Below, piece after piece: positions 25,701 through 33,266 of a stretch of 64,000 bases of DNA. This stretch comes from Ideonella paludis (GTDB lineage: Bacteria > Pseudomonadota > Gammaproteobacteria > Burkholderiales > Burkholderiaceae_C). The notes beneath the pieces are model-generated. The model was not told the origin of the DNA. It was given only the letters and a program-made list of their open reading frames with translations, and ran no database searches. The first letter of the stretch is position 1. Every line of letters starts with the position of its first letter. The stretch spans positions 248,001 through 312,000 of the forward strand of contig NZ_JAGQDG010000001.1 of NCBI RefSeq assembly GCF_018069865.1, given 5' to 3'. A program made the translations under genes and the position numbers.

Positions 25701-27977
25701 AGGCACCACCTCAAAACCGGTGGCGCCCGGCTTCTTCCACAGCAGGCGGACCGTGCCCGAGGCATTGCCGTTGAAGTACTTCAAAGAGATGGGCACGCGC
25801 TGGCCGGCCAGCAATTGCACCGAACCGCTGGTGTTGGTGGTGGTGGCATGGCTGACCCAGTTGTCGATCAGCGAAGCGTTGTTCAAGGTGAGACGCACAC
25901 CATCATCGGAGATGGTTTGGAACTGGTAAGTGCCGCTGGTGGGGGCCTGCAACTGGCCTGACCACTCCACGGAGAAGTCGTTGACCGCCACGCCGGGGGC
26001 CGGAGCCGCACTCCAGGCGAAGTCCACGTTCTCGGTGCGCAGATACACCGCGGTGCCACCCAACGCTTGGCCATTGAAATAGCGGCCGATCAGGCCCGAG
26101 CCTTGGCTGCTAGCACCCGTCACCACCCACTCAAAGGTGGTGGAGGTGACGCCATTGCTGTTGGCTGCTCTGACGGTCACGGTGTAGGTGCCGCCGGCCG
26201 TGGGAGCGCCCGACACCACGCCCGTGGTCTTGTCGATGGTCACACCGGGCGGCAGGCCTGTCGCGCTGTAGTTGAAGCCGGGCTGTGAGGCCGTGGCATT
26301 GACGTTGAAGCTGACGGGCGAATAGGCGTCCGTGCTGCGCGAGGGCACCGGCTGGATCAGCGGCACACCGTCAGCGCTGATGGTGACGATTTTGGCCACC
26401 GAAGGCACACCGTTGGCGTCCATCGCAAACAGCATCCATGGGCCTGGCAGCAACCAGCCGGGGTTGCTGGGGATCTGCACACTGTAGATGTTGTTGCCGA
26501 TGCTGGCCGAGACCAGCGGAACACGGCGTTGGTCGTTGTTGACCGTGTGCGTGGTGGCGCCCAGGCGCACCATCGCAAAGTCGGTGACTGCGCCACTCAT
26601 GGCCACGTTCACCACCGAGCCGTACTTCACCGTGCTCGGCGCAGTCTGGATGACTGGGCGCTGTGCGGCGCTGCCGTCAGCATTGAACAGGTAAGGCGGG
26701 GAGAGCAGTTGTAAGTCGGCATGGTTGGCCGCGCAACCACCGCACAAGCCACCACCCGCCGACAGCACACGGCCGTCCGGCAGCAGCATGGCGATGCTGT
26801 GATAGTTCCGAGGCACCGACATGGCGCTGGGCAAGGTGGTGAAGGTCTCGGTGGTGGGGTCCCAAATCTCGGCCGACATCACCGAATCGTTGTCGGTGAA
26901 AGAGGCCTCAAAAGTCTGGCCGCCAATCACGACCACCCGGCCATCGGGCAGCACCACGCTGTTGTGATAGACGCGCTGGAAGGCCATATTGGCCACTTTG
27001 CGCACCGACACGCCCTTGTCGAACTCGATCACAAAGGCATTGTTGCGAGCCGGCGTCCCCAGCTTGTGGACACCACCCGTCTTCAGCGCACGACCGATGT
27101 CGTACATCACCAAGTTGCCCGCCACACTGGGGCCGTCTGCGCCGCCTTGCACGGACGGGTCAGTCCGATCTCCGATGTAGGTGGTCGCCCCCGTGCCTGC
27201 GGTGTCCAGCCAGTGCATGCGCACACCAGGGCCAGGATGCAAGACCTTGCCATTGCCCGCAGGCACCAGCCAGTAATGGGAGTCGCCGCCCCACGGGCCG
27301 TCGCTGGTGAGGGTGGAGTCGATACGCATGCCGCTCAGCGTGCGCCAGCCCGAGCCCGACGACCAGACCTCTCCGTGCTTGCCACCCGTGCCGCCGCTCC
27401 AGGAGCCCCCAAAGGTCAGCACCGAGCCGTCTTGCAGCAAGGTGTTGGCCTGGTAGCCGCGGGGGATGTTCATCTCGCCGCCACGCGACCAACTGTTCGC
27501 ATTCAGGTCATAAATGCTGGTGGCCGCAGAGTCGCTGCCGCCGTTGACCAGCAAACGACCATCGGCCAGCAGCGTGGTGCCGGTGCAGAACATGGCATGG
27601 CCCGTCTCTTGCACCAGCCGATCACTGGCGGTGTTGGACACCGGGTCATAGACCGTGGTGTAGGTGCTGCCACCGCCACCAAACGACATGGGGTTATTGG
27701 CCGACCACAGCAACACTTTGCCATTGGGCAGCACCGAGCCCGACGAGGGCACCAGGCTCAGCTTCGTCGGCGCAGACCAGCGCGCAGTCGCAGCGGTTTG
27801 GGCGTTCAGGGGTGAGCGGGCTGCGGTGGGCGCGCGGCGCTCATCCGGATCGACGCTGGCCGCAGGTTCTTCCACCTCACTGCCCCCGCCGCCGCCACAG
27901 GCAGTCAAGGCCAACAAGACACCGTAAACAGCCGCCCACAGGGGCGCGCGAGACCAGCGATTCATTTTTGTATTCAT
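22740..27977 (-). CDS. Giant lipoprotein: galactose oxidase + PA14 x2 + PKD + YVTN propeller + di-haem peroxidase-like domain
   Basis: A 1745-residue exported lipoprotein (lipobox LTAC, Cys 27). Start ATG 27977 has GGAG nine bases upstream. Domains: 60-540 kelch propeller plus C-terminal Ig-like set of galactose oxidase, with the copper-radical residues conserved: C131 (MFCTG) and Y175 (RGYQ) for the thioether cofactor, stacking W193 (GGSWSGG), Y392-H393 (NYHS) and H477 (THTVN). Then an Ig-like putative domain (545-620), PA14 (630-765), PA14 (772-910), a second Ig-like domain (920-1005), PKD (1010-1090), a YVTN beta-propeller (1105-1450) and a C-terminal cytochrome module with two haem sites, CAVCH (1495-1499) and CASCH (1626-1630), and APYLHDGSAATLEDAV as in cytochrome c peroxidase/MauG. 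It should oxidise a primary alcohol, probably a glycan, making H2O2 that the peroxidase-like module might reduce. That coupling is inference. Confidence 0.88.
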   Translation of the reverse strand: MNTKMNRWSRAPLWAAVYGVLLALTACGGGGGSEVEEPAASVDPDERRAPTAARSPLNAQTAATARWSAPTKLSLVPSSGSVLPNGKVLLWSANNPMSFGGGGSTYTTVYDPVSNTASDRLVQETGHAMFCTGTTLLADGRLLVNGGSDSAATSIYDLNANSWSRGGEMNIPRGYQANTLLQDGSVLTFGGSWSGGTGGKHGEVWSSGSGWRTLSGMRIDSTLTSDGPWGGDSHYWLVPAGNGKVLHPGPGVRMHWLDTAGTGATTYIGDRTDPSVQGGADGPSVAGNLVMYDIGRALKTGGVHKLGTPARNNAFVIEFDKGVSVRKVANMAFQRVYHNSVVLPDGRVVVIGGQTFEASFTDNDSVMSAEIWDPTTETFTTLPSAMSVPRNYHSIAMLLPDGRVLSAGGGLCGGCAANHADLQLLSPPYLFNADGSAAQRPVIQTAPSTVKYGSVVNVAMSGAVTDFAMVRLGATTHTVNNDQRRVPLVSASIGNNIYSVQIPSNPGWLLPGPWMLFAMDANGVPSVAKIVTISADGVPLIQPVPSRSTDAYSPVSFNVNATASQPGFNYSATGLPPGVTIDKTTGVVSGAPTAGGTYTVTVRAANSNGVTSTTFEWVVTGASSQGSGLIGRYFNGQALGGTAVYLRTENVDFAWSAAPAPGVAVNDFSVEWSGQLQAPTSGTYQFQTISDDGVRLTLNNASLIDNWVSHATTTNTSGSVQLLAGQRVPISLKYFNGNASGTVRLLWKKPGATGFEVVPAEVLFGDLSIATGLRATYFNNTTLSGVPVLSRVETPNFDWGLGSPGPNVQPDGFSVRWQGSIVISTSGDYEFRTEADDGVRMWGGGIVDPVINRWTSPGAVVGDTVGPVALAAGQLVPLTLEYFDQDKAAVVRLLWKTPGSSTFVPVPANNLLSTLANAAPVVPAMTNREGLRGVPDTLTITARDPEAQPLVYTASGLPPGMSIAADGVISGTPTVSGVYSVIVVATDPARMAGEASFTWTIKEPLAEVDPIEAPPILAGQTANYRPVVKGAGSVEYLWQFGDGSADPAAATSPNADHTFTTPGLYVVNLIIRSTVDGSRKTVTFRQAVTTPVTAKAPLASTNILIEPRTDVAPRLWVLSPDNNTVSVFELPSMNRLGEVSTGGTGPTSLGLVPNGPVVIVNQTSGNLALIDQNSGGISGSLPTPRGSRPYGIVFSPLGDFAYVSLEATGQVVKYDLTGAAVGTVTVGGNPRHLSISADGSRLFVSRFTTALQPGEATGKVRGDLNGVKTGGEVIEVSTAAFTTQRRIVLQHSDKLDTSVTGSGVPNYLAAAVIAPDGKSAWVPSKQDNIGRGMLRSAQQLDFQNSVRAISSRIDLTANQEDYAARVDHDNAGLASAAAFHPTGAYLFVALETTREVAVVDPVGRRELFRINVGRAPQGLTLSADGRTLYVQNFMDRSVSVVDLSPLVRNGLLESKPITTASTVVTEALPANVLLGKQLFYDAKDTRLARDGYLSCAVCHADGADDGRVWDFTGFGEGLRNTVDLRGKAGAQGFQHWSGNFDEIQDFEGQIRNFAQGSGLMSYNDFYGGTRSTPLGDRKTGLSTDLDALAAYVKSLTTPVDSPWRQADGNLTATAQLGRQTYINAQCASCHATPGFPGSATPLRDVGTLKASSGNRLGAALTGIDVPSLAGVWASAPYLHDGSAATLEDAVRAHTKNTIQPPAGEMAQLVEYLRQINADSGAQAQAAARAKAASTGTGGLKKGGGG

Positions 27978-28345
27978 GGCGTACAACTCCAGCCCACTCA
28001 GACCCCGACATCGTGGCCCAAGGCGTCATATCGACCACCCGAGCCCACGGCTTGATCACGGCAAGCCCAGGGTCTGCGTGACAGACCAGAGAATTTAACG
28101 CTTTGTTGCGATTAGCCCCAGCCCCTCCTCAGAACTTCGCCCGCGATTAGCCCCATCGGACGTGGCAAAGTTGGCAGCAAATGCAAATCTCACCCGCGAG
28201 AGCAATGTTCTCCATCCAGGCCTACCCCTTCCGCCGCCCTGACCTGCCCTCTGCCCATCGCTCGGGAAACCCTGTGCGCCGAACACCGGCAACGCGCTAA
28301 ATTTCGGGCACCATGCGCCCGTCCTCATTCCAAGGAAACCACGTC
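27978..28345. other. Divergent intergenic region with a 13-bp direct repeat
   Basis: About 370 bases between the giant lipoprotein gene and the divergent solute-binding-protein gene. GCGATTAGCCCCA occurs twice in the same orientation, at 28108-28120 and 28143-28155, about three helical turns apart, which could be a regulator site. AAGGA just before ATG 28346 is the ribosome site of the next gene. No small gene or RNA is recognised. Confidence 0.5.
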
Positions 28346-29863
28346 ATGCGCCCCTCCATCTCCAATGACCCCCTGCACTCATGGGCACTGGCCTGCGCCT
28401 TGGGGGCCAGCGCGGTCGCCTTGGCCCCTTTGGCTGCCCAGGCGCAAAGCAGCAAGACCTCGGCCGTGGTCGGCATGGTCTTGGAGCCGCCAGGCCTGGA
28501 CCCGACCGTCGCGCCGGCGGCAGCCATCGGCGAGATCGTCCACCTCAACGTGCTGGAAGGTCTCACCAAGATCAACGTGGACGGCCAGATCAGCCCCTTG
28601 CTGGCCGAGCGCTGGAGCATGGAGCCCGATGGCAAGTCCTACACATTCACCCTGCGCAAAGGCGTGAAGTTCCATGACGGCGAGGCTTTTGACTCGGCGG
28701 ATGTGAAATTCACCGTCGAGCGGGCGAAGGCCGACGGTTCGACCAACAAGGCCAAAAAGGCGCTGTTCGACAACATCGCGTCCGTCAGCACGCCCGACCC
28801 CCACACCGTCATCTTCACCCTCAACAACCCAGACGGCAATTTCCTCTTCCGCCTGGGCGAGAACCCTGCCGTGATGCTGGACGCCAAGTCAGCCGCCGGC
28901 ACAGCCCAGCGCCCCATCGGCACCGGACCCTTCAAGTTTGAGGACTGGAAGAAGGGCAATGCGGTGGTGCTGAGCCGCTTTGACGGCTATCGCCAGGCCA
29001 GCGCCATCAAGCTCAAGAAAGTGACCTTCCGCTTCATCAGCGACCCAGCCGCCCAGGTGGCGGCCTTGCTGGCCGGTGATGTGGATGGCTTTCCACGTGG
29101 CTTGGCCAACCAGAGCCTGAAGCAATTTCAAAGCGATGCGCGCTTTACCGTCACGATGGGGGCGACGGCCGGCAAAGGCATCATGGCCATCAACAACAAG
29201 CGCAAGCCTTTTGACGATGTGCGCGTGCGCCGGGCCCTGGCCCACGCCATTGACCGCAAGGCCTTCATCGACGGCGTGCTGGATGGCAAAGCCGTGCCCA
29301 TCGGCAGCCACTTTGCGCCCACCGATGCGGGCTATGTGGACCTGACCGCCACCACGCCTTATGACCCCGACAAAGCCCGCGCTTTGCTGAAGGAGGCGGG
29401 GGTCAAAACCCCGCTGGAGGTGACCCTGACCCTGCCACCGCCGCAGTACGCCCGCCAAGGCGGCGAAGTGTTGGCCGCGCAACTCGCCAAGGTCGGCATC
29501 CAAGCCAAGCTGGAAAACGTCGAGTGGGCGCAATGGCTGTCAGGCGCCTACAAGGGCAGCTTTGACCTGACGGTGATCAACCATGTGGAGCCGCTGGACT
29601 ACATGATCTACACCGACCCCAAGTACTACTACGGCTATGACAGCAAGGCCTTCCGCGATCTGGCCACCAAACATGCGGCCAGCACCAATGCCAAAGAACG
29701 CAGCAGCCTGTTCGCGCAGATGCAAAAGCAATTGGCCACCGATGCGGTGAATGTCTACATCTTCAACCCTCAGCAAGCGGCCGTGGCCAAAAAGGGCTTG
29801 AAGGGCCTGTGGCACAACTCGCCGATCTTCGCCAACGACATGGCGGCGGTCTCTTGGCAGTGA
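28346..29863 (+). CDS. ABC transporter solute-binding protein, peptide/nickel family (SBP_bac_5)
   Basis: A 505-residue periplasmic binding protein. The signal peptide ends AAQAQ. Family hallmarks: VLEGLTKINVDGQISPLLAERWSMEPDGKSYTFTLRKGVKFHDGEAF and RPIGTGPFKFEDW. I start at ATG 28346, with AAGGA upstream, not at the earlier in-frame ATG 28313. It fits the DppBCDF-like importer at 18105-22682, which lacks its own binding protein. The last codon overlaps the amidase start (GTGA), so uptake and amide hydrolysis appear coupled. Confidence 0.9.
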   Translation: MRPSISNDPLHSWALACALGASAVALAPLAAQAQSSKTSAVVGMVLEPPGLDPTVAPAAAIGEIVHLNVLEGLTKINVDGQISPLLAERWSMEPDGKSYTFTLRKGVKFHDGEAFDSADVKFTVERAKADGSTNKAKKALFDNIASVSTPDPHTVIFTLNNPDGNFLFRLGENPAVMLDAKSAAGTAQRPIGTGPFKFEDWKKGNAVVLSRFDGYRQASAIKLKKVTFRFISDPAAQVAALLAGDVDGFPRGLANQSLKQFQSDARFTVTMGATAGKGIMAINNKRKPFDDVRVRRALAHAIDRKAFIDGVLDGKAVPIGSHFAPTDAGYVDLTATTPYDPDKARALLKEAGVKTPLEVTLTLPPPQYARQGGEVLAAQLAKVGIQAKLENVEWAQWLSGAYKGSFDLTVINHVEPLDYMIYTDPKYYYGYDSKAFRDLATKHAASTNAKERSSLFAQMQKQLATDAVNVYIFNPQQAAVAKKGLKGLWHNSPIFANDMAAVSWQ

Positions 29864-31269
29864 GCGACTTGCACGCCTTAGAGGCCAGCGCCTTAGGTCC
29901 GCTGTATGCGCGGGGTGAATGCTCGCCCGTGGAGGTGACCCAAGCGGTGCTGGCCCAGATGCAGGCCTGTGAGCCAGTGCTTCGGGCCACCTGGGCCACG
30001 GATGAGCAGGCCGCACTGGCCATGGCCCGGGCCTCGGAGCAGCGCTGGCAACGCGGCCAGGCCTTGGGGCCGCTGGACGGCGTGCCCGTCACCCTCAAAG
30101 AAAACATTGCCACCCAAGGCGTCGCCACACCGCTGGGCTGTGCAGCCACCGTGCTGACGCCAGCCGCGGCCGACGCCCCTCCCGCCGCACGCCTGCGCGA
30201 AGCCGGCGCCGTGTTCATCACCAAGACCACCATGCCCGACTGGGGCATGTTGTCGTCGGGCCTGTCCAGCTTTCATGCCTTGGCCCGCAACCCCTGGGAC
30301 ACGCGCTTGAACCCCGGCGGCAGCAGCGCCGGGGCGGCTGCAGCAGCGGCCGCAGGCTACGGGCCGCTGCACCTGGGCACGGACATCGGTGGCTCCATCC
30401 GCCTGCCCGCGAGTTGGTGCGGCATCGTGGGCTTCAAGCCCAGCCTGGGCCGCATTCCGATCCAGCCGCCCTATGCCGGGCGCGTGGCCGGCCCCATGAC
30501 CCGCAGCGTGGCCGATGCTGCGTTGGCCATGACGGCCCTCTCGCGCCCCGATTGGCGTGACGCGATGAGCCTGCCGCCCCAAGACATTCCGTGGCTGCAG
30601 CTCGACGGCTTGAGCCCACGGGCCTTGCGCATTGGCCTGTGGCTGGACCCGGGCTGGGGCACGCCGCTGTCGGACAGCGTGCGCGCTGTGGTGCTCGACG
30701 CTGCGGCCCGCCTGGAGGCTGCCGGTGCCACCCTGGTGCCGATGGCGCCCTTCATGACGCGCGCCATGATCGACGGCCTGGACAATTTTTGGCGCATGCG
30801 CTCATGGCTGGACTTCGCCGCGCTGCCGCCCGAGCGCCAGGCCCAGGTGCTGCCCTACATCAGCCAGTGGATACGCCGCGGCGAGCGGCTCAGCGCGGCC
30901 GAGGTCTTCACGGGCTACAGCCAGATGGGCGTACTGCGCGACAGCGCCGTGGCCGCCTGCCAAGGGCTGGACTTTGTGCTCTCACCCGTCAGCCCCGATG
31001 TGGCCTTTGCCGCTGAATGGGCCAGCCCGCTGAACGACCCCGAGCGGCCTTTTGAGCACATCGCCTACACCTTACCGTGGAATATGAGCGAGCAACCGGC
31101 CATCAGCGTCAACGCAGGCTACACCTCAGCAGGCCTGCCGGTGGGCGTCCAGTTCATCGGCCATCGGCATGACGACCTGGGGGTGCTGCGCATGGCCGCC
31201 CTCTGGGAGCAGCTCAGGCCCGCGCAACGCCCCTGGCCGCTGAAACCGGTTTGTCACGAGACGGCTTAA
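29860..31269 (+). CDS. Amidase (amidase-signature family)
   Basis: A 469-residue amidase-signature hydrolase. The Ser-cisSer-Lys triad is visible: K80 (VTLKENI), S155 (NPGGSSAG) and nucleophile S179 (GTDIGGSIRLPA). The start is GTG 29860, overlapping the stop of the binding-protein gene. There is no signal peptide, so it probably acts on the imported substrate in the cytoplasm. The substrate is unknown; GatA is unlikely because GatB/GatC are absent nearby. The next gene starts 21 bases on. Confidence 0.88.
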   Translation: MSDLHALEASALGPLYARGECSPVEVTQAVLAQMQACEPVLRATWATDEQAALAMARASEQRWQRGQALGPLDGVPVTLKENIATQGVATPLGCAATVLTPAAADAPPAARLREAGAVFITKTTMPDWGMLSSGLSSFHALARNPWDTRLNPGGSSAGAAAAAAAGYGPLHLGTDIGGSIRLPASWCGIVGFKPSLGRIPIQPPYAGRVAGPMTRSVADAALAMTALSRPDWRDAMSLPPQDIPWLQLDGLSPRALRIGLWLDPGWGTPLSDSVRAVVLDAAARLEAAGATLVPMAPFMTRAMIDGLDNFWRMRSWLDFAALPPERQAQVLPYISQWIRRGERLSAAEVFTGYSQMGVLRDSAVAACQGLDFVLSPVSPDVAFAAEWASPLNDPERPFEHIAYTLPWNMSEQPAISVNAGYTSAGLPVGVQFIGHRHDDLGVLRMAALWEQLRPAQRPWPLKPVCHETA

Positions 31270-31290
31270 CAGACGCGATACAGTAGGCCG

Positions 31291-32658
31291 ATGACCAAGC
31301 CACCGCCTGCCCCGCCTCTGCTCAGAGACTCGCGCAAGCTTTTGCTCGGCACCGCCGACGAGCAGGCGGCCCGGCATGTGGAAGAAGCGCTGCGGCGCAT
31401 GATGGCTTTTGACGCTGACCCGCTCACAGAGCTGGGCAGCGCCCACGATGCCGACCCGCAGTGGCTGCTGCCCTTGGTGATGCGAGCCGGCCACCTGCTG
31501 AGTTTGCGCGACCACGGCCACGACCATGAGATTGGCCTGCTGCTGGAGCAAGCCCAGGCCTTGAGCCAAGACGCGGTAGACCGCGAGCGCATTCACCTGG
31601 CTGCGGTGGCGGCCCTGGCCGAAGGGCGCTGGCACCACGCCTGCCGGCTGTGGGACGAATTGCTGCTGGACCAACCCCGGGATGCGCTGGCCTTGCTCTG
31701 GGCCCACGAGTGGGACTTGGTGCGGGGCGACACGGTGCAGTTGCGCCAACGCCCCGCTCAGGCCTTGCCCGAGTGGGACGAAGCCGACCCGCTCTACCCC
31801 TATGCGCTAGGCCTCTATGCCTTCGGCCTGCAAGAGAACAACCTCTTTCCGCTGGCCGAGGACATGGGCCACCGCGCCACCACTGCCCCCGGCCGCCCTG
31901 TACCCTGGGCCGTGCATGCCGTGGCCCATGTGATGGAGATGCAAGGGCGCTGTGAAGATGGTGCGGCCTGGCTGCGCCACCACCAGCCGGGTTGGGCGGA
32001 GGGCAGCTTGCTGGCCGGGCATTTGTGGTGGCATATGGGCTTGTTCCGGCTGGAGGCCATGGACATGGCCGGCGCGCAGCGTCTGGTCGATGCGCACTTC
32101 AGCCGCCCGGCACTCAACAGTGCTCTGCGGCGCATGGACGCGGCCTCCCTGCTGTGGCGCATGCAATTGCTGGGCATGGACGTGCAGGCCTGCTTTGCGC
32201 AATTGGTGGACGCGTGGCCCCTGGGCAAGGACGAAGCCGGCTGGCATGCCTTTCACGATGTGCATGGCGTGCTGGCCTTGCTGGGGGCCGGTGAGCCCGG
32301 CCGCGCCGAGCAATGGCTGGGCCGCTGCGCGGCCCGCGCCTTTGAGCCCGAAGACGTGCGACGCAGCAACCACCTGCCGGCCCGCGAGGTCGGCCTGCCG
32401 CTGATGCGCGGCCTGCTGGCTTTTGCACGCGGCGAGTTCGCCCAAGCCCTGGCCGCCTTGCATGCACTGCGACCCCAGGCCTGGCGCTTAGGCGGCAGCC
32501 AAGCCCAGCGCGACCTGATCGACCAAACCCTGCTGGCCGCCGCCGCCCGCCTGGGCGGCCACCCTGTAGGCCGCGCCTTGCTCAACGAGCGGCGCTTGGC
32601 CCGCGCCCTGACGCCCCTGACGCGACACTGGGCCCAGCACCTACAGATAGACCTTTGA
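31291..32658 (+). CDS. TTC38-like tetratricopeptide-fold protein
   Basis: A 455-residue all-helical protein. The central part matches the TTC38 family: PWAVHAVAHVMEMQGRCEDGAAWLRHHQPGW followed by LAGHLWWHMGLFRLE, a His-rich helical hairpin conserved in bacterial and animal members. No enzymatic activity is known and no signal peptide is seen. Its stop and the next gene's start share TGATG (32656-32660), so it is translationally coupled to the DNA glycosylase. Confidence 0.8.
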   Translation: MTKPPPAPPLLRDSRKLLLGTADEQAARHVEEALRRMMAFDADPLTELGSAHDADPQWLLPLVMRAGHLLSLRDHGHDHEIGLLLEQAQALSQDAVDRERIHLAAVAALAEGRWHHACRLWDELLLDQPRDALALLWAHEWDLVRGDTVQLRQRPAQALPEWDEADPLYPYALGLYAFGLQENNLFPLAEDMGHRATTAPGRPVPWAVHAVAHVMEMQGRCEDGAAWLRHHQPGWAEGSLLAGHLWWHMGLFRLEAMDMAGAQRLVDAHFSRPALNSALRRMDAASLLWRMQLLGMDVQACFAQLVDAWPLGKDEAGWHAFHDVHGVLALLGAGEPGRAEQWLGRCAARAFEPEDVRRSNHLPAREVGLPLMRGLLAFARGEFAQALAALHALRPQAWRLGGSQAQRDLIDQTLLAAAARLGGHPVGRALLNERRLARALTPLTRHWAQHLQIDL

Positions 32659-33266
32659 TGACCGCCACGCCCCTGCGCTGCGGCTGGTGTGCCGCCAGCC
32701 CGCACTACACCGCCTATCACGACCATGAATGGGGCTTTCCCGTCACCGACGACAGACGCTTGTTCGAAAAAATCTGCCTGGAGGGCTTTCAGTCGGGCTT
32801 GTCGTGGCTGACCATTCTCAACAAGCGTGAGGGCTTCCGAGCCGCTTTTGCACAGTTTGAGCCGGCCGCGATGGCCCGCTTTGACGAACAGGATGTGCAG
32901 CGCCTGCTGGCCGATGCCAGCATCGTGCGCCACCGCGGCAAGATCGAAGCCGCCCTCAACAATGCCCGCCGCGCGCAAGAATTGCTGCAAGAGTTTCCCT
33001 CGCTGGCCGCCTATTTCTGGCGCTTTGAGCCCGCGCCTGGCAGCCGCCCTGAGAAGCTGACGCCCGACGTGCTGCGCACCCTGACCACCTCGCCCGAGGC
33101 CATCGCCTTGGCCAAAGACTTAAAGAAGCGCGGCTGGAAGTTTGTGGGCCCCACCACCGCTTATGCCTTCATGCAGGCCATGGGTTTGGTCAATGACCAT
33201 GTCGAGGGCTGCATCGCCCGCGGCCCGGCATTGGCCGCGCGCGCCGCACTCCAGGTGCCGCGATGA
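32658..33266 (+). CDS. tag: DNA-3-methyladenine glycosylase I
   Basis: A 202-residue base-excision enzyme removing 3-methyladenine from DNA. The structural zinc ligands are all visible: C8 (CGWC) and H21 (YHDHEWG) at the N-terminus, and His/Cys in VNDHVEGC at the C-terminus. FQSGLSWLTILNKREGFR forms part of the substrate pocket. Start at ATG 32658, overlapping the preceding stop; its own stop overlaps the chrA start (ATGA). Confidence 0.93.
   Translation: MTATPLRCGWCAASPHYTAYHDHEWGFPVTDDRRLFEKICLEGFQSGLSWLTILNKREGFRAAFAQFEPAAMARFDEQDVQRLLADASIVRHRGKIEAALNNARRAQELLQEFPSLAAYFWRFEPAPGSRPEKLTPDVLRTLTTSPEAIALAKDLKKRGWKFVGPTTAYAFMQAMGLVNDHVEGCIARGPALAARAALQVPR

Noticed and set aside
29860-31269. 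Amidase as GatA of the Glu-tRNA amidotransferase
   Set aside because: No gatB or gatC nearby, and the overlap with a solute-binding protein gene points to a catabolic amidase.
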